Below, in pieces: positions 29,901-46,549 of a stretch of DNA of 64,000 nt (its first letter is position 1; each line of letters begins with the position of its first letter). The stretch is from Methylobacillus flagellatus KT (GTDB lineage: Bacteria; Pseudomonadota; Gammaproteobacteria; Burkholderiales; Methylophilaceae): NCBI RefSeq assembly GCF_000013705.1, contig NC_007947.1, forward strand, positions 248,001-312,000, read 5' to 3'. Below the pieces are notes generated by a model. The model saw only the letters and a program-made list of their open reading frames with translations. It ran no database searches and was not told the origin of the DNA. Position numbers and translations under genes: made by a program.

Positions 29901-31083
29901 TGGCCGGATTCGCCGCCTGATTGAAGGCAAGGTTGCGACCGGTGGACCGCAAAAACTGAAGAAGGGCGAGACAGTCACCGCTGAGTATCTGGATGGGTTG
30001 GCACGCTATGACTGGTTTGACATCCGCCTGAGCGATGAAGACGTTGCGCGTCAGCTTGAACAGCTGCGTGACAGCCTGTCTCAGGCACGGATCGAATTTG
30101 ACAGTAAGTTTGAAGAAAAGAAGCGCAAGCTGACCCAGGGCGATGAACTGCCTCCAGGGGTGCAGAAAATGGTCAAGGTCTATCTTGCCGTCAAGCGTCG
30201 TATCCAGCCCGGCGACAAAATGGCGGGCCGACATGGTAACAAGGGCGTGGTGTCCAAGATCGTACCGATTGAGGACATGCCGCACATGGCCGATGGGACG
30301 CCTATGGATATCGTCCTGAATCCGCTGGGTGTGCCATCCCGGATGAACATCGGGCAGATTCTCGAGGTTCACTTGGGTTGGGCTGCTAAGGGGTTGGGCA
30401 TTCGTATTGGCAATATGCTGCAGGCGCAAGCCAAGGCGGCCGAGCTGCGGGACTTCCTGGAGCAGGTATACAACAAGAGCAATGGCAAGTCGGAAGATAT
30501 CGCATCATTGAGCGATGACGAAGTCATCGACTTGGCAAAGAACCTCAGGAGTGGCGTACCATTCGCAACCCCTGTGTTCGATGGTGCGACCGAGGCCGAT
30601 ATCAAGGCCATGCTGGATCTGGCATTCCCTGACGACGATCCGCGTACGCAGCAGTTACAGTTTGCGTCCGGCAAAACCCAGGTAACCTTGTTCGATGGCC
30701 GTACCGGTGACGCATTCGAGCGTCCGGTGACAGTAGGTTACATGCATGTGCTTAAGCTGCACCACTTGGTGGATGACAAGATGCATGCGCGTTCTACAGG
30801 GCCTTACTCGCTGGTTACGCAGCAGCCGTTGGGCGGTAAGGCGCAGTTCGGTGGTCAGCGCTTCGGTGAAATGGAAGTCTGGGCGCTGGAAGCCTACGGT
30901 GCATCCTATACCTTGCAGGAAATGCTGACCGTGAAATCCGATGACGTGACTGGTCGTACCAAGGTATACGAAAACATTGTCAAGGGTGAGCACAAGATAG
31001 ACGCTGGCATGCCAGAGTCCTTCAATGTGTTGGTGAAAGAAATCCGCTCGCTCGCCATCGATATTGATCTTGACCGCAACTAA
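26911..31083 (+). CDS. rpoB: RNA polymerase beta subunit
   Basis: Catalytic beta subunit, 1390 residues. The rifampicin-pocket region spans about residues 532-560 and reads [17 protein letters not shown]: residue 536 is Pro, where E. coli has L511. The C-terminal active-site parts [13 protein letters not shown] and the ending [24 protein letters not shown] (residues about 1308-1331) are intact. The ATG follows AGGAGATGCT. rpoC starts 12 bases after the stop. Confidence 0.98.
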   Translation: MSYSFTEKKRLRKSFAKRESVQEVPYLLAMQLESYAAFLQADTPADKRTDTGLQAAFSSVFPIVSHSGNARLDFVSYNLGQEPFDVKECQQRGLTYAAPLRVKVRLTIMDKEASKPTVKEVKEQEVYMGELPLMTENGSFVINGTERVIVSQLHRSPGVFFEHDRGKTHSSGKLLFSARIIPYRGSWLDFEFDPKDYLYFRVDRRRKMPVTILLKALGFTPEQILETFYDFDTFHIAKKGVQFELVPERLRGEVAKFDILDKDGKVIVAKDKRITVKHIRDMEKSGISKITVPEEFLLGRSLAAGIVDKTTGEIIANANDEVTESLLDKLREADVNKINTLYANDLDHGDYISQTLRIDEIPDEYSARVAIYRMMRPGEPPTEEAVQALFEGLFFNEDRYDLSAVGRMKFNRRAFPEKIEERTAAWLRRFYEKVGPQGAEGPGTLSNDDILAVIAVLIELRNGRGEIDDIDHLGNRRIRSVGELAENQFRAGLVRVERAVKERLSQAESDNLMPHDLINAKPVSSAIREFFGSSQPSQFMDQTNPLSEITHKRRVSALGPGGLTRERAGFEVRDVHSTHYGRVCPIETPEGPNIGLINSLALYSRTNQYGFLETPYRRVADNKVSDQIDYLSAIEESQYMIAQANSELDQDGRFKEDLVSARYHNEFTMAQPDRVQYMDVAPGQIVSVAASLIPFLEHDDANRALMGANMQRQAVPCLRAEKALVGTGIERTVAVDSGTVVTARRGGVVDYVDSSRIVVRVHDEEAAAGEVGVDIYNLIKYTRSNQNTNINQRPLVNVGDVLARGDVIADGASTDMGELALGQNMLVAFMPWNGYNFEDSILISERVVADDRYTSIHIEELSVVARDTKLGAEEITRDISNLSERMLGRLDESGIIYIGAEVEAGDVLVGKVTPKGETQLTPEEKLLRAIFGEKASDVKDTSLRVPSGMSGTVIDVQVFTREGIERDARAQQIIDDQLADYKQDLADQMRIVEDDAFGRIRRLIEGKVATGGPQKLKKGETVTAEYLDGLARYDWFDIRLSDEDVARQLEQLRDSLSQARIEFDSKFEEKKRKLTQGDELPPGVQKMVKVYLAVKRRIQPGDKMAGRHGNKGVVSKIVPIEDMPHMADGTPMDIVLNPLGVPSRMNIGQILEVHLGWAAKGLGIRIGNMLQAQAKAAELRDFLEQVYNKSNGKSEDIASLSDDEVIDLAKNLRSGVPFATPVFDGATEADIKAMLDLAFPDDDPRTQQLQFASGKTQVTLFDGRTGDAFERPVTVGYMHVLKLHHLVDDKMHARSTGPYSLVTQQPLGGKAQFGGQRFGEMEVWALEAYGASYTLQEMLTVKSDDVTGRTKVYENIVKGEHKIDAGMPESFNVLVKEIRSLAIDIDLDRN

Positions 31084-31095
31084 GGAGAAACGCGC

Positions 31096-35321
<4,226 letters not shown>

Positions 35322-35325
<4 letters not shown>

Positions 35326-35350
35326 CAACACATTGAACGCAAAATAGAAT
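35322..35350 (+). promoter_or_regulatory. Sigma-70 promoter for the rpsL (str) operon
   Basis: TTGACA (35322-35327), 17-bp spacer, TAGAAT (35345-35350). The -35 box overlaps the rpoC stop codon (35323-35325). The expected transcript starts near 35357. Confidence 0.8.
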
Positions 35351-35361
35351 GCTAAGTTTTC

Positions 35362-35391
35362 CGGGATGGCGTTTAGCCATCCCGTAATTTT
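35362..35391 (+). terminator. Hairpin with T-tract between rpoC and rpsL
   Basis: CGGGATGGC (35362-35370) pairs with GCCATCCCG (35376-35384), followed by TAATTTTTA. It looks like the rpoBC terminator, but it lies downstream of the rpsL promoter, at about +5 of that transcript, so it could also attenuate or protect the str mRNA. Confidence 0.7.
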
Positions 35392-35419
35392 TAGCGGTTA
35401 AATATAAAGGCTAAAGGTT

Positions 35420-35797
35420 ATGCCAACCATCAATCAATTAGTGCGCAAGCCGCGCCAAAAAGTAGTTGCTAAGAGCAAAGTGCCAGCACTTGAGAGCTGC
35501 CCACAAAAGCGTGGTGTCTGCACGCGTGTTTACACCACAACCCCCAAGAAACCTAACTCCGCTTTGCGTAAGGTTGCCAAGGTGCGCCTGACCAATGGCT
35601 ATGAAGTAATTAGCTATATTGGCGGGGAAGGCCATAACCTGCAGGAGCACTCTGTTGTGCTGTTGCGTGGTGGTCGTGTCAAGGACTTGCCGGGTGTGCG
35701 TTACCATATGGTGCGCGGTAGCCTGGACACTGCTGGGGTTAAGGACCGCAAGCAGGCCCGCTCCAAGTATGGCGCCAAGCGCCCTAAGGCTGCTTGA
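35420..35797 (+). CDS. rpsL: 30S ribosomal protein S12
   Basis: Decoding-centre protein, 125 residues. The streptomycin-related lysines are wild type: [12 protein letters not shown] (E. coli K42/K43 region) and [12 protein letters not shown] (K87/K88 region). It opens the rpsL-rpsG-fusA-tuf string. Confidence 0.98.
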   Translation: MPTINQLVRKPRQKVVAKSKVPALESCPQKRGVCTRVYTTTPKKPNSALRKVAKVRLTNGYEVISYIGGEGHNLQEHSVVLLRGGRVKDLPGVRYHMVRGSLDTAGVKDRKQARSKYGAKRPKAA

Positions 35798-35833
35798 GTG
35801 CAAGCGGCTAAAAGTTAAGGAATCGAGAAAGCC

Positions 35834-36304
35834 ATGCCAAGACGTAGAGAAGTTCCCAAACGTAACATCCTGCCTGATCCTAAATTCGGTAGTCAGGAAG
35901 TTTCAAAATTCGTTAATGTGCTGATGACCGGCGGCAAGAAGTCGGTGGCAGAACGCATCTTGTACGGCGCATTTGATCAGATTACACAAAAGAGTGGCAA
36001 GGAAGCGCTTGAGGTGTTTACTCTGGCGATCAGTAACTTGCGCCCTGTGGTGGAAGTGAAGAGTCGTCGTGTCGGTGGTGCTAACTACCAGGTGCCTGTG
36101 GAAGTGCGTCCGGCGCGTCGTAGCGCCCTGGCGATGCGTTGGTTGCGCGATGCGGCCCGCAAGCGTGGTGAAAAGTCCATGGGTCTGCGTTTGGCTGCTG
36201 AGTTGATTGAGGCTTCCGAGGGTCGTGGAGCGGCGATCAAGAAGCGTGAGGAAGTTCATCGTATGGCAGAAGCCAATAAGGCATTCTCACATTTCCGTTT
36301 CTAA
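35834..36304 (+). CDS. rpsG: 30S ribosomal protein S7
   Basis: Primary 16S rRNA-binding protein of the small-subunit head, 156 residues, and translational repressor of the str operon in E. coli. [20 protein letters not shown] at the N-terminus and [18 protein letters not shown] are the family landmarks. Confidence 0.98.
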
Positions 36305-36335
36305 CAACTCAGACAAATTAAGTTAGGTAATTACT

Positions 36336-38429
36336 GTGGCTCGCAAAACCCCTATTGAACGCTATCGCAATATCGGCATCAGTGCGCATATTGATGCTGG
36401 CAAAACTACCACTTCTGAGCGCATTCTGTTTTATACCGGAGTGACTCACAAGCTGGGTGAGGTGCATGATGGCGCTGCGACAACTGACTGGATGGAGCAG
36501 GAGCAGGAGCGTGGTATCACGATTACCTCCTCTGCTGTGACCTGTTTCTGGAAGGGTATGGATTTATCCCGTCCTGAGCACCGGATCAACATCATTGATA
36601 CCCCTGGACACGTAGACTTCACGATTGAGGTCGAGCGTTCCATGCGTGTGCTGGATGGTGCCTGCATGGTGTACTGTGCGGTAGGTGGTGTGCAGCCTCA
36701 GTCTGAGACCGTATGGCGTCAAGCCAACAAGCATAAGGTGCCTCGTCTCGCGTTTGTCAATAAGATGGACCGTACGGGTGCCAATTTCTTCAAAGTTGTC
36801 GAGCAAATGAAGCTTCGTCTGCAGGCTAATCCTGTGCCTGTGGTGATCCCCATTGGTGCTGAAGATAATTTTGCAGGTGTGGTTGATCTTATCAAAATGA
36901 AGGCTATTTACTGGGATGATGCATCCCAGGGGATGAAGTTTGAGTATAAGGATATTCCTGCCGACCTCTTGGATACTGCCAACGAATGGCGCGAGAAAAT
37001 GGTGGAGTCTGCGGCCGAGGCTTCTGAAGAGTTGATGAATAAGTATCTCGAGAGTGGCGAGCTCTCCGAAGCGGAGATCATCGCTGGATTGCGTCAGCGT
37101 ACGATTGCCACTGAGATTCAGCCCATGTTATGTGGCTCTGCGTTCAAAAACAAAGGCGTGCAGCGCATGCTGGATGCCGTGCTGGACTTCCTGCCATCAC
37201 CTGTGGATATTCCTGATGTGGTTGGTGAAAGTGAATCCGGTGAGCCGCTGACTCGCAAGGCTGATGATAATGAGCACTTCTCCGCATTAGCCTTCAAGCT
37301 CATGAGCGATCCATTCGTCGGTCAATTGACTTTTGTTCGTGTTTACTCTGGCGTTCTGACTAAGGGCGAGACGGTCTACAACTCTACCAGCGGACGCAAG
37401 GAACGTATTGGCCGTATCGTACAGATGAGTGCGAATGAGCGTAACGAGATCGAAGAGATTCGCGCCGGTGATATTGCTGCCTGTATTGGCTTGAAAGAAG
37501 TGACAACGGGCGAAACATTGTGTTCCATCGATCACCCTATCATTCTGGAGCGCATGGTGTTCCCAGAGCCGGTGATCAGCGTGGCGATTGAGCCTAAGAC
37601 CAAGAGCGACCAGGAGAAAATGGGCTTGGCACTTTCCCGTTTGGCGCAGGAAGATCCTTCTTTCCGTGTGCGGACTGATGAAGAGACCAATCAGACCATC
37701 ATTTCCGGTATGGGTGAGTTGCACCTTGAAATTATCGTTGATCGCATGAAGCGCGAATTCAATGTAGAAGCCAATGTAGGTGCTCCGCAAGTGGCCTATC
37801 GCGAAGCGATCAAGAAGCCTGTCGAAGTGGAAGGGAAATTCGTCAAGCAGTCTGGCGGTAAGGGTCAGTACGGTCATGTATGGATCAAGATGGAGCCTAA
37901 CGAGCCAGGCAAGGGTTATGAGTTTATTGATCAGATCAAGGGCGGTACCGTACCACGTGAATTCATTCCGGCCGTAGATAAAGGCCTGCGTGAAACCATC
38001 CCAAGTGGTGTGTTGGCTGGCTTTCCTGTGGTTGACGTCAAGGTGACTTTGTTTGACGGTTCCTACCATGATGTCGACTCTAACGAAAATGCTTTCAAGA
38101 TGGCAGCGTCGATGGCTTTCAAGGACGGTATGCGCAAAGCGGATCCTGTCTTGCTGGAACCTATCATGGCGGTCGAGGTTGAGACACCTGAAGATTATAT
38201 GGGTGACGTCATGGGTGACTTGTCTTCCCGTCGCGGTGTGATTCAGGGTATGGATGATCTTGTTGGGGGTGGTAAGGCCATCCGCGCAGAAGTGCCTTTG
38301 TCCGAAATGTTTGGCTATGCCACGACAGTGCGCTCCTTGACGCAAGGGCGTGCGACCTACAGCATGGAGTTTAAGCACTATGCCGAGGCCCCGAGAAACG
38401 TGGCAGAGGCCATTATTAACAAGAAGTAA
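36336..38429 (+). CDS. fusA: Elongation factor G
   Basis: GTPase that drives translocation of the ribosome, 697 residues, the usual length. G1 [15 protein letters not shown] is near residue 17, DTPGHVDF near 88 and [10 protein letters not shown] near 142; domain IV includes [14 protein letters not shown]. The start is a GTG. tuf copy 2 follows 42 bases later. Confidence 0.98.
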   Translation: MARKTPIERYRNIGISAHIDAGKTTTSERILFYTGVTHKLGEVHDGAATTDWMEQEQERGITITSSAVTCFWKGMDLSRPEHRINIIDTPGHVDFTIEVERSMRVLDGACMVYCAVGGVQPQSETVWRQANKHKVPRLAFVNKMDRTGANFFKVVEQMKLRLQANPVPVVIPIGAEDNFAGVVDLIKMKAIYWDDASQGMKFEYKDIPADLLDTANEWREKMVESAAEASEELMNKYLESGELSEAEIIAGLRQRTIATEIQPMLCGSAFKNKGVQRMLDAVLDFLPSPVDIPDVVGESESGEPLTRKADDNEHFSALAFKLMSDPFVGQLTFVRVYSGVLTKGETVYNSTSGRKERIGRIVQMSANERNEIEEIRAGDIAACIGLKEVTTGETLCSIDHPIILERMVFPEPVISVAIEPKTKSDQEKMGLALSRLAQEDPSFRVRTDEETNQTIISGMGELHLEIIVDRMKREFNVEANVGAPQVAYREAIKKPVEVEGKFVKQSGGKGQYGHVWIKMEPNEPGKGYEFIDQIKGGTVPREFIPAVDKGLRETIPSGVLAGFPVVDVKVTLFDGSYHDVDSNENAFKMAASMAFKDGMRKADPVLLEPIMAVEVETPEDYMGDVMGDLSSRRGVIQGMDDLVGGGKAIRAEVPLSEMFGYATTVRSLTQGRATYSMEFKHYAEAPRNVAEAIINKK

Positions 38430-38471
38430 TTGAAAATATCTAAATAGAATAGATAATTAAAGGAAACGGAA

Positions 38472-39662
<1,191 letters not shown>

Positions 39663-39683
39663 GTTACTCTTTATGGTTGGGTA

Positions 39684-39720
39684 CGCGAGTACTTGGTGCT
39701 CGCGGCCTTTTCGCTCTTTA
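39684..39720 (+). terminator. Possible terminator after tuf copy 2
   Basis: CGCGAG (39684-39689) pairs with CTCGCG (39699-39704), followed by GGCCTTTTCGCTCTTT. A near-tandem repeat of TCGCTCTTTA follows at 39711 and 39728, the second one forming the rpsJ ribosome-site region. A weak terminator; read-through into rpsJ is likely. Confidence 0.45.
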
Positions 39721-39746
39721 GAAATATCGCTCTTTAAGGAAATAAC

Positions 39747-40055
39747 ATGGCAGCTCAAAAAATCCGTATCCGCCTCAAGGCATTCGACTATCGCTTGATT
39801 GATCAGTCCGCGCTTGAGATTGTTGAAACGGCCAAGCGTACTGGTGCGGTGGTCAAGGGTCCCGTGCCTTTGCCAACCCGGATTGAGCGCTTTGACATTT
39901 TGCGTTCTCCTCACGTCAACAAGACATCCCGTGATCAGTTCGAAATCCGCACTCATCAGCGTTTGATGGACATCGTGGACCCTACTGACAAGACAGTTGA
40001 TGCATTGATGAAGCTGGATCTTCCAGCTGGGGTCGATGTGGAAATCAAGTTGTAA
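39747..40055 (+). CDS. rpsJ: 30S ribosomal protein S10
   Basis: Small-subunit head protein that also acts as NusE in transcription antitermination, 102 residues. [18 protein letters not shown] at the start and the loop [19 protein letters not shown] are standard. It lies 84 bases after tuf. A separate promoter is predicted between it and rplC. Confidence 0.98.
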   Translation: MAAQKIRIRLKAFDYRLIDQSALEIVETAKRTGAVVKGPVPLPTRIERFDILRSPHVNKTSRDQFEIRTHQRLMDIVDPTDKTVDALMKLDLPAGVDVEIKL

Positions 40056-40057
40056 GC

Positions 40058-40093
40058 TTGTGTTTTTGAAGTGGGTCGGATATAATCCGACCC
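40058..40093 (+). promoter_or_regulatory. Promoter before rplC with palindromic -10
   Basis: TTGTGT (40058-40063), 17-bp spacer, perfect TATAAT (40081-40086). The -10 box lies at the centre of a perfect palindrome GGGTCGGAT-ata-ATCCGACCC (40073-40093). A second GC-rich hairpin with a T-tract (about 40108-40133) follows in the leader. Confidence 0.55.
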
Positions 40094-40154
40094 TTTCGCG
40101 TAACCGGGTCGGTCAATTGTAATCGGCCTTTTTAATTATTATAAGGAATCGATC

Positions 40155-40799
40155 ATGAGCTTAGGGCTTATTGGTCGCAAGGTGGGCATGACCCGCATTT
40201 TTACCGATGAAGGCGAAAGCGTTCCGGTAACGGTGCTCGAAGTTGTGCCTAACCGTGTGACACAGATCAAGACTGCTGCAAGCGACGGCTATACTAGTCT
40301 TCAGGTTGCTTACGGCGAGCGTCGTGCTAGCCGGATTGGCAAGGCGTTGGCTGGTCATTATGCCAAGGCTGGTGTTTCTGCCGGTGCTGGTATCAAGGAA
40401 TTTCCAGTGTCTGACGACGTGTTGGCTAACTATAGTGTGGGTGGCCAAATTACAGTCGAACTTTTCCAGCCTGGTCAATTGGTAGACGTTACTGGTACTT
40501 CCCTTGGTAAGGGCTTCTCTGGTGCTATCAAGCGCCATAACTTCTCTTCCAATCGTGCTTCTCATGGTAACTCCAGGTCTCACAATGTGCCTGGCTCCAT
40601 TGGTATGGCGCAGGATCCTGGCCGGGTTTTTCCTGGTAAGCGCATGCCTGGTCATCTGGGTGCTGTAAAGACCACGGTGCAGAATCTAGAGATTGTGCGT
40701 GTGGATGCTGAGCGTAACCTGTTGTTGATCAAGGGTGCGGTTCCTGGCTCTAAAGGCGGCGATGTTGTCGTTCGCCCTAGTGTGAAGGTGAAGGCATAA
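40155..40799 (+). CDS. rplC: 50S ribosomal protein L3
   Basis: Early-assembly large-subunit protein near the peptidyl transferase centre, 214 residues. [20 protein letters not shown] begins it and [20 protein letters not shown] includes the conserved glutamine that is methylated in E. coli. Its stop overlaps the rplD ATG by one base. Confidence 0.98.
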   Translation: MSLGLIGRKVGMTRIFTDEGESVPVTVLEVVPNRVTQIKTAASDGYTSLQVAYGERRASRIGKALAGHYAKAGVSAGAGIKEFPVSDDVLANYSVGGQITVELFQPGQLVDVTGTSLGKGFSGAIKRHNFSSNRASHGNSRSHNVPGSIGMAQDPGRVFPGKRMPGHLGAVKTTVQNLEIVRVDAERNLLLIKGAVPGSKGGDVVVRPSVKVKA

Positions 40800-41425
40800 T
40801 GGAAATCAAATTAATCGATAAGAATGGCAGGCCGGCTAAGGCTGGCTTGGCTGTTTCTGAGGCGACTTTTGGCCGTGAATTCAATGAAGCGCTGGTGCAT
40901 CAGGTGGTTGTTGCCTATCAGGCCAATGCACGCACCGCGACTCGTGCCCAGTTGACGCGCGCGGAAGTTAGTCATACCACCAAGAAGCCATGGAACCAAA
41001 AGGGCACCGGTCGTGCCCGTGCCGGGATGAGCTCTAGCACTATCTGGCGCGGAGGTGGTCGTGCCTTTCCTAATACGCCGGACGAAAACTTCAGTCATAA
41101 GATCAATCGCAAGGCTTATCGGGCTGGCGTGCGTTCCATTCTGTCTGAGTTGGTGCGTCAGGATCGCTTGAGTGCCGTTGAAGAGTTCGCTGTTGATACG
41201 CCAAAGACTAAGCAGTTGGTTGAGAAGATCAAGGGTCTTGGCTATAACGAGGGTTTGCTGGTGCTCGTGGATAAGTTTGATGAAAACTTGTATCTGTCCG
41301 CCCGTAATCTTCCGCATGTGCTCGTTCTTGAGGCGCAATACGTTGATCCTGTAAGTTTGGTTCGCTTCCCGCAAGTGCTGGCTACTGCAGGTGCTGTTAA
41401 GAAGCTTGAGGAGATGCTGGCATGA
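40799..41425 (+). CDS. rplD: 50S ribosomal protein L4
   Basis: Large-subunit protein lining the exit tunnel and, in E. coli, the autogenous regulator of the S10 operon. It is 208 residues with the [19 protein letters not shown] tunnel loop near residue 62. It overlaps rplC by one base and rplW by four. Confidence 0.98.
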   Translation: MEIKLIDKNGRPAKAGLAVSEATFGREFNEALVHQVVVAYQANARTATRAQLTRAEVSHTTKKPWNQKGTGRARAGMSSSTIWRGGGRAFPNTPDENFSHKINRKAYRAGVRSILSELVRQDRLSAVEEFAVDTPKTKQLVEKIKGLGYNEGLLVLVDKFDENLYLSARNLPHVLVLEAQYVDPVSLVRFPQVLATAGAVKKLEEMLA

Positions 41426-41730
41426 GCGCATTGAGTACCCAGGAGCGGTTGTTGCAAGTCATACTTGCCCCCCAAATTACAGAAAAAGCTACCCGCGTTG
41501 CTGACAAGTACCAGCAAATTGCCTTCCGTGTCCGCACAGATGCAACCAAGCCCGAAATCAAGGCTGCGGTTGAGTTGGTGTTTAAAGTGGAAGTCGATTC
41601 CGTTACTGTCGTGAATGTGGGCGGCAAAGTGAAGCGTGCAGGCCGTACATTTGGTCGCCGCAAGGACTGGAAGAAGGCTTATGTGAGCCTGAAGCCGGGC
41701 CAGGAAATTAACTTCGCAGCGGGCGAATAG
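41422..41730 (+). CDS. rplW: 50S ribosomal protein L23
   Basis: Protein at the tunnel exit that docks trigger factor and SRP, 102 residues. [20 protein letters not shown] and the C-terminal [14 protein letters not shown] are recognisable. It overlaps the rplD stop by ATGA. Confidence 0.97.
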   Translation: MSALSTQERLLQVILAPQITEKATRVADKYQQIAFRVRTDATKPEIKAAVELVFKVEVDSVTVVNVGGKVKRAGRTFGRRKDWKKAYVSLKPGQEINFAAGE

Positions 41731-41738
41731 GAGAAAAC

Positions 41739-42572
41739 ATGGCACTGATTAAAGTCAAGCCTACTTCCCCAGGCCGGCGCTCAGTAGTTAAGGTGGTAAC
41801 ACCTGAGCTGCACAAGGGTAAGCCCTATGCGCCGCTGCTGGAGAAGCAGAGTAAAAAAGCTGGTCGTAATAATAACGGTCATATCACGACGCGCCACCAG
41901 GGTGGCGGTCACAAGCAACATTACCGTATTGTTGATTTTCGTCGCAACAAGGATGGCATCCCTGCTAAGGTCGAGCGTCTGGAGTATGATCCAAACCGCA
42001 GTGCGCATTTGGCATTGCTGGTGTATGCGGATGGCGAGCGTCGCTACATCATTGCACCTCGTGGCGTTTCCGTTGGTGCGCAATTGGTGAGTGGTTCCGA
42101 TGCTCCTATCCGTGCAGGTAATGCCTTGCCTTTGCGTAACATTCCTGTCGGGAGCACGATCCATTGTATCGAGTTGCAGCCAGGCAAGGGTGCGCAAGTG
42201 GCACGTTCTGCTGGCACTTCGGTTCAGCTGCTGGCGCGTGAGGGCAGTTATGCCCAGTTGCGCCTACGTTCCGGCGAAGTTCGCCGCGTGCATGTTGACT
42301 GCAAGGCGACCATCGGTGAAGTGGGCAATGAAGAGCATTCCCTGCGTTCGATTGGTAAGGCGGGTGCTGTGCGCTGGCGTGGTGTTCGTCCTACCGTGCG
42401 CGGTGTGGTCATGAACCCTGTCGATCACCCGCATGGTGGTGGTGAAGGTAAGACGGCTGCCGGTATGAACCCTGTCAGTCCGTGGGGCCTGCCAACCAAG
42501 GGTTATCGTACGCGTAGCAACAAGCGTACTGACAACATGCGCGTTAGCCGTCGTCCTGCGAATAAGAGGTAA
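41739..42572 (+). CDS. rplB: 50S ribosomal protein L2
   Basis: Large-subunit protein needed for subunit joining and peptidyl transfer, 277 residues. [20 protein letters not shown] and the C-terminal [13 protein letters not shown] with the conserved histidine are present. Eight bases separate it from rplW. Confidence 0.98.
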   Translation: MALIKVKPTSPGRRSVVKVVTPELHKGKPYAPLLEKQSKKAGRNNNGHITTRHQGGGHKQHYRIVDFRRNKDGIPAKVERLEYDPNRSAHLALLVYADGERRYIIAPRGVSVGAQLVSGSDAPIRAGNALPLRNIPVGSTIHCIELQPGKGAQVARSAGTSVQLLAREGSYAQLRLRSGEVRRVHVDCKATIGEVGNEEHSLRSIGKAGAVRWRGVRPTVRGVVMNPVDHPHGGGEGKTAAGMNPVSPWGLPTKGYRTRSNKRTDNMRVSRRPANKR

Positions 42573-42577
42573 TCAAT

Positions 42578-42853
42578 ATGGCACGTTCAATTAAAAAAGG
42601 GCCATTCGTTGATGGCCATCTGGCGAAGAAGGTAGAAGCTGCTGTTGCTTCCCGTGATAGAAAGCCAATCAAAACTTGGTCACGTCGTTCTACCATCCTG
42701 CCTGATTTCATCGGTTTGACCATTGCGGTTCACAACGGCAGGCAGCATGTGCCGGTGTTGATTTCTGAAAACATGGTAGGTCACAAGCTCGGCGAATTTG
42801 CACTGACTCGTACGTTCAAGGGTCATGCCGCCGATAAAAAGGCCAAGAGGTAG
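42578..42853 (+). CDS. rpsS: 30S ribosomal protein S19
   Basis: Small-subunit head protein, 91 residues. [19 protein letters not shown] at the start and the [19 protein letters not shown] tail are typical. It follows rplB by five bases. Confidence 0.98.
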   Translation: MARSIKKGPFVDGHLAKKVEAAVASRDRKPIKTWSRRSTILPDFIGLTIAVHNGRQHVPVLISENMVGHKLGEFALTRTFKGHAADKKAKR

Positions 42854-42863
42854 GAGAAAGACG

Positions 42864-43193
42864 ATGGAAGTATCTGCAGTATTAAGAGGTGTTCATCTGT
42901 CCCCGCAGAAGGCTCGCTTGGTGGCTGATTTGGTTCGAGGCAAGAAAGTGGATCAAGCGCTTAATATCTTGGCATTCACCCCGAAAAAGGGTGCTGAGGT
43001 AATTAAGAAGGTGGTTGAATCCGCTATTGCCAATGCTGAGCATAATGAAGGCGCTGATATCGACGAATTGAAGGTGACTTCAATCTATGTTGACAAGGGT
43101 CTGGTATTGAAGCGTATTCGCGCTCGTGCCAAAGGTCGCGCTGGACGGATTATCAAACCAACATGTCACATTACTGTGACGGTTGGTAACTAA
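42864..43193 (+). CDS. rplV: 50S ribosomal protein L22
   Basis: Exit-tunnel protein, 109 residues. The start [20 protein letters not shown] and the tunnel hairpin [13 protein letters not shown] are as expected, with no macrolide-type change seen. The ATG at 42864 follows TAGGAG; reading from 42825 would overlap rpsS with an unrelated basic stretch. Confidence 0.97.
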   Translation: MEVSAVLRGVHLSPQKARLVADLVRGKKVDQALNILAFTPKKGAEVIKKVVESAIANAEHNEGADIDELKVTSIYVDKGLVLKRIRARAKGRAGRIIKPTCHITVTVGN

Positions 43194-43203
43194 AGGAATC
43201 GTT

Positions 43204-43914
43204 ATGGGTCAGAAAATTCATCCGTTTGGTTTCCGTCTGAGCGTCCAGAAGAACTGGTCTTCTCGTTGGTATGCCAATAGCAATAATTTCCCTGCGATGT
43301 TGAGCAGCGATATCAAGGTGCGTGAGTTTCTCAAGAAGAAGCTTGCCCATGCTGCTGTCAGCAAGATCGTGATCGAGCGTCCTGCGAAGAACGCCAAGAT
43401 CACCATCTACAGCGCCCGTCCTGGTATCGTGATCGGCAAGAAGGGCGAAGACATCGAGTCCTTGCGTTCCGGATTGCAGGGCTTGATGGGTGTTCCTGTT
43501 CACTTGAACATCGAAGAAGTCCGCAAGCCTGAAATTGATGCGACACTGATTGCTGAAAGTATTGCCCAGCAGCTTGAAAAGCGCGTGATGTTCCGTCGCG
43601 CCATGAAGCGTGCGATGCAGAACGCAATGCGTCTGGGTGCCCAAGGCATCAAGATTATGAGCTCAGGTCGTTTGAATGGTATTGAAATCGCACGTACCGA
43701 GTGGTACCGCGAAGGCCGTGTGCCTTTGCATACACTGCGTGCCGATATCGATTACGGTGTGGCAGAAGCGAAGACTACCTACGGTATCATTGGTATCAAG
43801 GTATGGGTATTCAAGGGCGAAGTGTTCGGCAACAAGATCGAACAAGCCGCTCAACCCGCTGAGCCAGAAAAGAAAGTAAGAAAGTCGGGGGCAAAAAATG
43901 CTGCAACCAGCTAG
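43204..43914 (+). CDS. rpsC: 30S ribosomal protein S3
   Basis: Small-subunit head protein at the mRNA entry, 236 residues. [18 protein letters not shown] begins it, the KH motif [13 protein letters not shown] lies near residue 78, and [17 protein letters not shown] follows. The ATG at 43204 has AAGGAATC upstream. Its end overlaps rplP by 17 bases. Confidence 0.98.
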
Positions 43915-44314
43915 ACAAAAATTCCGTAAGATGCAGAAGGGCCGCAACAAGGGCATCGCAACTACCGGCAACAAGGTAAGCTTTGGCGAGTTCGGTCTGA
44001 AGGCAATTGGTCGTGGTCGTCTGACTGCACGCCAGATTGAAGCGGCTCGCCGTGTGATGACCCGTCATATCAAGCGTGGTGGCCGGGTATGGATTCGTGT
44101 CTTCCCAGATCAGCCGATTTCCAAGAAGCCGGCCGAAGTGCGGATGGGTAACGGTAAGGGTAGTACCGAGTACTACATTGCCCAAATCCAGCCTGGCAAG
44201 ATGCTGTATGAAATGGACGGTGTCAGTGAAGAGCTGGCACGTGAAGCGTTCCGCTTGGCTGCTGCGAAGCTGCCAATTGAGACTACCTTCATTACTCGTC
44301 ATATTGGGAGCTAG
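43898..44314 (+). CDS. rplP: 50S ribosomal protein L16
   Basis: Large-subunit protein contacting tRNA in the A and P sites, 138 residues. [19 protein letters not shown] at the start and [19 protein letters not shown] are the family signatures. It overlaps rpsC by 17 bases in another frame. Confidence 0.98.
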
Positions 44315-44316
44315 TC

Positions 44317-44526
44317 ATGAAAGCGTCCGAATTGAGAAACAAGACTGTTGAAGAGCTGAATAATGAGTTGATTGAGTTGCGCCGTGCGCAATTCTCCCTG
44401 CGCATGCAACTTGCCACTCAGCAGCTGAACAAAGTTGATCAGGTAGGCAAAGTGCGCCGTGACATCGCTCGCGTTCGTTCTGTGCTTGCTGAAAAAGCCA
44501 AAGCGGCTAATGCAAGTCAAGCTTAA
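44317..44526 (+). CDS. rpmC: 50S ribosomal protein L29
   Basis: Small helical protein at the tunnel exit, 69 residues. [20 protein letters not shown] and [13 protein letters not shown] are typical. It begins two bases after rplP. Confidence 0.97.
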   Translation: MKASELRNKTVEELNNELIELRRAQFSLRMQLATQQLNKVDQVGKVRRDIARVRSVLAEKAKAANASQA

Positions 44527-44537
44527 GCGGAGTCATT

Positions 44538-44810
44538 ATGAGCGAAAATCAAACTGAAAAATTAGTTCGCACTTTGAGTGGCCGTGTAGTTAGCGACAAG
44601 ATGGACAAGACCGTAACCGTGCTGGTCGAGCGTAAGGTGAAACATCCTTTGATCGGCAAAGTTGTGCGTCGTTCCAACAAGTTCCATGCTCACGATGAGA
44701 ACAATGAGTGCAAAGAAGGCGATCTGGTCATGATCGAAGAAAGCCGCCCGCTTTCCAAGACCAAGACTTGGCGTGTTAGCAAGATTGTAGAAAAAGCACG
44801 TATTGTGTAA
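44538..44810 (+). CDS. rpsQ: 30S ribosomal protein S17
   Basis: Primary 16S rRNA-binding protein, 90 residues. [21 protein letters not shown] and KKFHAHDE-like [14 protein letters not shown] are the OB-fold landmarks. It is the last gene of the S10 group; 163 bases and a promoter separate it from rplN. Confidence 0.98.
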   Translation: MSENQTEKLVRTLSGRVVSDKMDKTVTVLVERKVKHPLIGKVVRRSNKFHAHDENNECKEGDLVMIEESRPLSKTKTWRVSKIVEKARIV

Positions 44811-44818
44811 TTAAGGTT

Positions 44819-44858
44819 GTTCTTCCACTTGCACTTGAGTGGAAGAACACTATATAAT
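44819..44858 (+). promoter_or_regulatory. Promoter of the spc operon, overlapped by a palindrome
   Basis: TTGCAC (44829-44834), 18-bp spacer, perfect TATAAT (44853-44858). An 11-bp perfect palindrome, GTTCTTCCACT (44819-44829) with AGTGGAAGAAC (44838-44848), covers the -35 region. It may be the S10-operon terminator stem or an operator. A promoter before rplN is also known in E. coli. Confidence 0.6.
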
Positions 44859-44867
44859 GTTGGACCT

Positions 44868-44937
44868 TTTGGCGCCCATACAAGCTGGCGCCCCAATACT
44901 GACCGTGGTGCTGTCAGCCGTTTTTGACAAGCGGCTG
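44868..44937 (+). promoter_or_regulatory. Structured leader of the rplN transcript
   Basis: Downstream of the promoter the leader can fold into two hairpins: TTGGCGCC with GGCGCC (about 44868-44893) and CAGCCG (44915-44920) with CGGCTG (44932-44937). A regulatory role is possible but not shown. Confidence 0.35.
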
Positions 44938-44973
44938 GTGTTGGTTTAACGGATTAAGTTGGAGATTATTCTC

Positions 44974-45342
44974 ATGATTCAAATGCAGTCTCGGCTGGAT
45001 GTTGCCGATAACACTGGTGCGCGTTCTGTTATGTGCATCAAGGTGTTGGGTGGTTCTAAGCGTCGTTATGCAGGCATTGGTGACATCATCAAGGTCAGTG
45101 TTAAGGATGCTGCCCCACGTGGCCGCGTCAAAAAAGGCGAGGTTTATAGCGCGGTTGTTGTGCGTACTGCGAAGGGTGTTCGTCGTCCAGACGGTTCCCT
45201 CGTTAAGTTCGACAGCAATGCGGCGGTATTGTTGAACAATAAGCTGGAACCGATTGGCACCCGTATTTTTGGGCCGGTGACACGTGAGCTACGTGGCGAG
45301 CGTTTCATGAAAATCGTTTCTCTGGCACCCGAAGTTTTATAA
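44974..45342 (+). CDS. rplN: 50S ribosomal protein L14
   Basis: Large-subunit protein at the subunit interface, 122 residues. [17 protein letters not shown] begins it and [19 protein letters not shown] follows. The ATG at 44974 lies behind GGAG. It is the first gene of the spc group. Confidence 0.98.
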   Translation: MIQMQSRLDVADNTGARSVMCIKVLGGSKRRYAGIGDIIKVSVKDAAPRGRVKKGEVYSAVVVRTAKGVRRPDGSLVKFDSNAAVLLNNKLEPIGTRIFGPVTRELRGERFMKIVSLAPEVL

Positions 45343-45353
45343 GGAGTTGCTGG

Positions 45354-45671
45354 ATGAGTAAGATTCGCAAGGGTGATGAAGTCATCCTGAACACAGGTAA
45401 GGATAAAGGCAAGCGCGGTACCGTGCTTCGCGTGTTGCCGACAGGCCAGGTTCTGGTCGAAGGTATCAACGTCGTCAAGAAGCATGCCAAACCCAATCCT
45501 ATGCGTGGTATTGCTGGCGGTATTATTAGCAAGGAGATGCCGGTTGACATCTCTAATGTTGCTTTATTCAATCGTGCCACCCAGAAGGGTGATCGCGTTG
45601 GCTTCAAAACGCTGGATGATGGCCGTAAGGTTCGTGTTTTTAAGTCCAGTGGCGAAGTTGTAGACGCATAA
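45354..45671 (+). CDS. rplX: 50S ribosomal protein L24
   Basis: Assembly-initiating large-subunit protein with a KOW motif ([20 protein letters not shown]), 105 residues. AAGGAG precedes the ATG, 12 bases after rplN. Confidence 0.98.
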   Translation: MSKIRKGDEVILNTGKDKGKRGTVLRVLPTGQVLVEGINVVKKHAKPNPMRGIAGGIISKEMPVDISNVALFNRATQKGDRVGFKTLDDGRKVRVFKSSGEVVDA

Positions 45672-45686
45672 GGGTAGATCAAGATC

Positions 45687-46226
45687 ATGGCTCGTTTAAA
45701 AGATTTTTATAAGGACACTGTGGTTAAACAGCTGGTTGAGCAGTTTGGCTACAAGTCTGTAATGGAAGTGCCTCGTATTGAGAAGATTACCCTGAACATG
45801 GGGGTGGGCGAGGCTGTTGCTGATAAGAAGGTCATGGAAAATGCCGTGGCTGATCTGGAAAAAATTGCAGGCCAAAAGGCTGTGGTAACCAAGGCCAAGA
45901 AGTCCATCGCTGGCTTCAAGATTCGCGATGGTTACCCTGTGGGTTGTAAGGTGACTTTACGTCGCGAGCATATGTACGAATTCCTGGATCGTCTGATTAC
46001 GGTAGCTATACCCCGAATTCGTGATTTTCGTGGCATTTCTCCCAAGTCCTTTGATGGTCGTGGAAATTATAATCTGGGTGTGCGTGAGCAGATTATTTTC
46101 CCGGAAATCGAATACGACAAGATTGATGCCTTGCGCGGGCTGAATATCACGATTACTACTACTGCAAAGACTGATGAAGAGGCGCGTGCGCTCCTTTCTG
46201 CATTCAGTTTCCCATTTAGGAACTAA
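45687..46226 (+). CDS. rplE: 50S ribosomal protein L5
   Basis: 5S rRNA-binding protein of the central protuberance, 179 residues. [21 protein letters not shown] and [20 protein letters not shown] are diagnostic. Confidence 0.98.
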
Positions 46227-46229
46227 ATC

Positions 46230-46535
46230 ATGGCAAAAATCTGCATGATCGAGCGCGAGCAAAAGCGTCGCGACACAGTGAAGAAATACGCAGCTAAGCG
46301 TGCTGAATTGCTTGCGGTTATCAATGATGCCAATGCGTCTGCTGAAGACCGTCGTGCCGCGCGTCAAAAATTGCAAAGTCTGCCACGTAATTCCAGTCCT
46401 GTGCGCCAGCGTAATCGTTGTGCGCTGACTGGTCGTCCACGTGGCGTGTTCAGTAAATTCGGCATTGCGCGTAGTAAGTTGCGCGAATTGATGATGCGTG
46501 GCGAAGTGCCAGGTGTCACCAAGGCTAGCTGGTAA
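46230..46535 (+). CDS. rpsN: 30S ribosomal protein S14
   Basis: Small-subunit head protein, 101 residues, the long zinc-free form: no CxxC motifs are present. [20 protein letters not shown] near the C-terminus is conserved. Confidence 0.98.
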   Translation: MAKICMIEREQKRRDTVKKYAAKRAELLAVINDANASAEDRRAARQKLQSLPRNSSPVRQRNRCALTGRPRGVFSKFGIARSKLRELMMRGEVPGVTKASW

Positions 46536-46549
46536 CGGAGGAATTTAGT

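Noticed and set aside
39711..39737. Near-tandem repeat TCGCTCTTTA as a CRISPR-like or regulatory repeat
   Set aside because: Only two copies, about 17 bp apart; best explained as a small local duplication before rpsJ.
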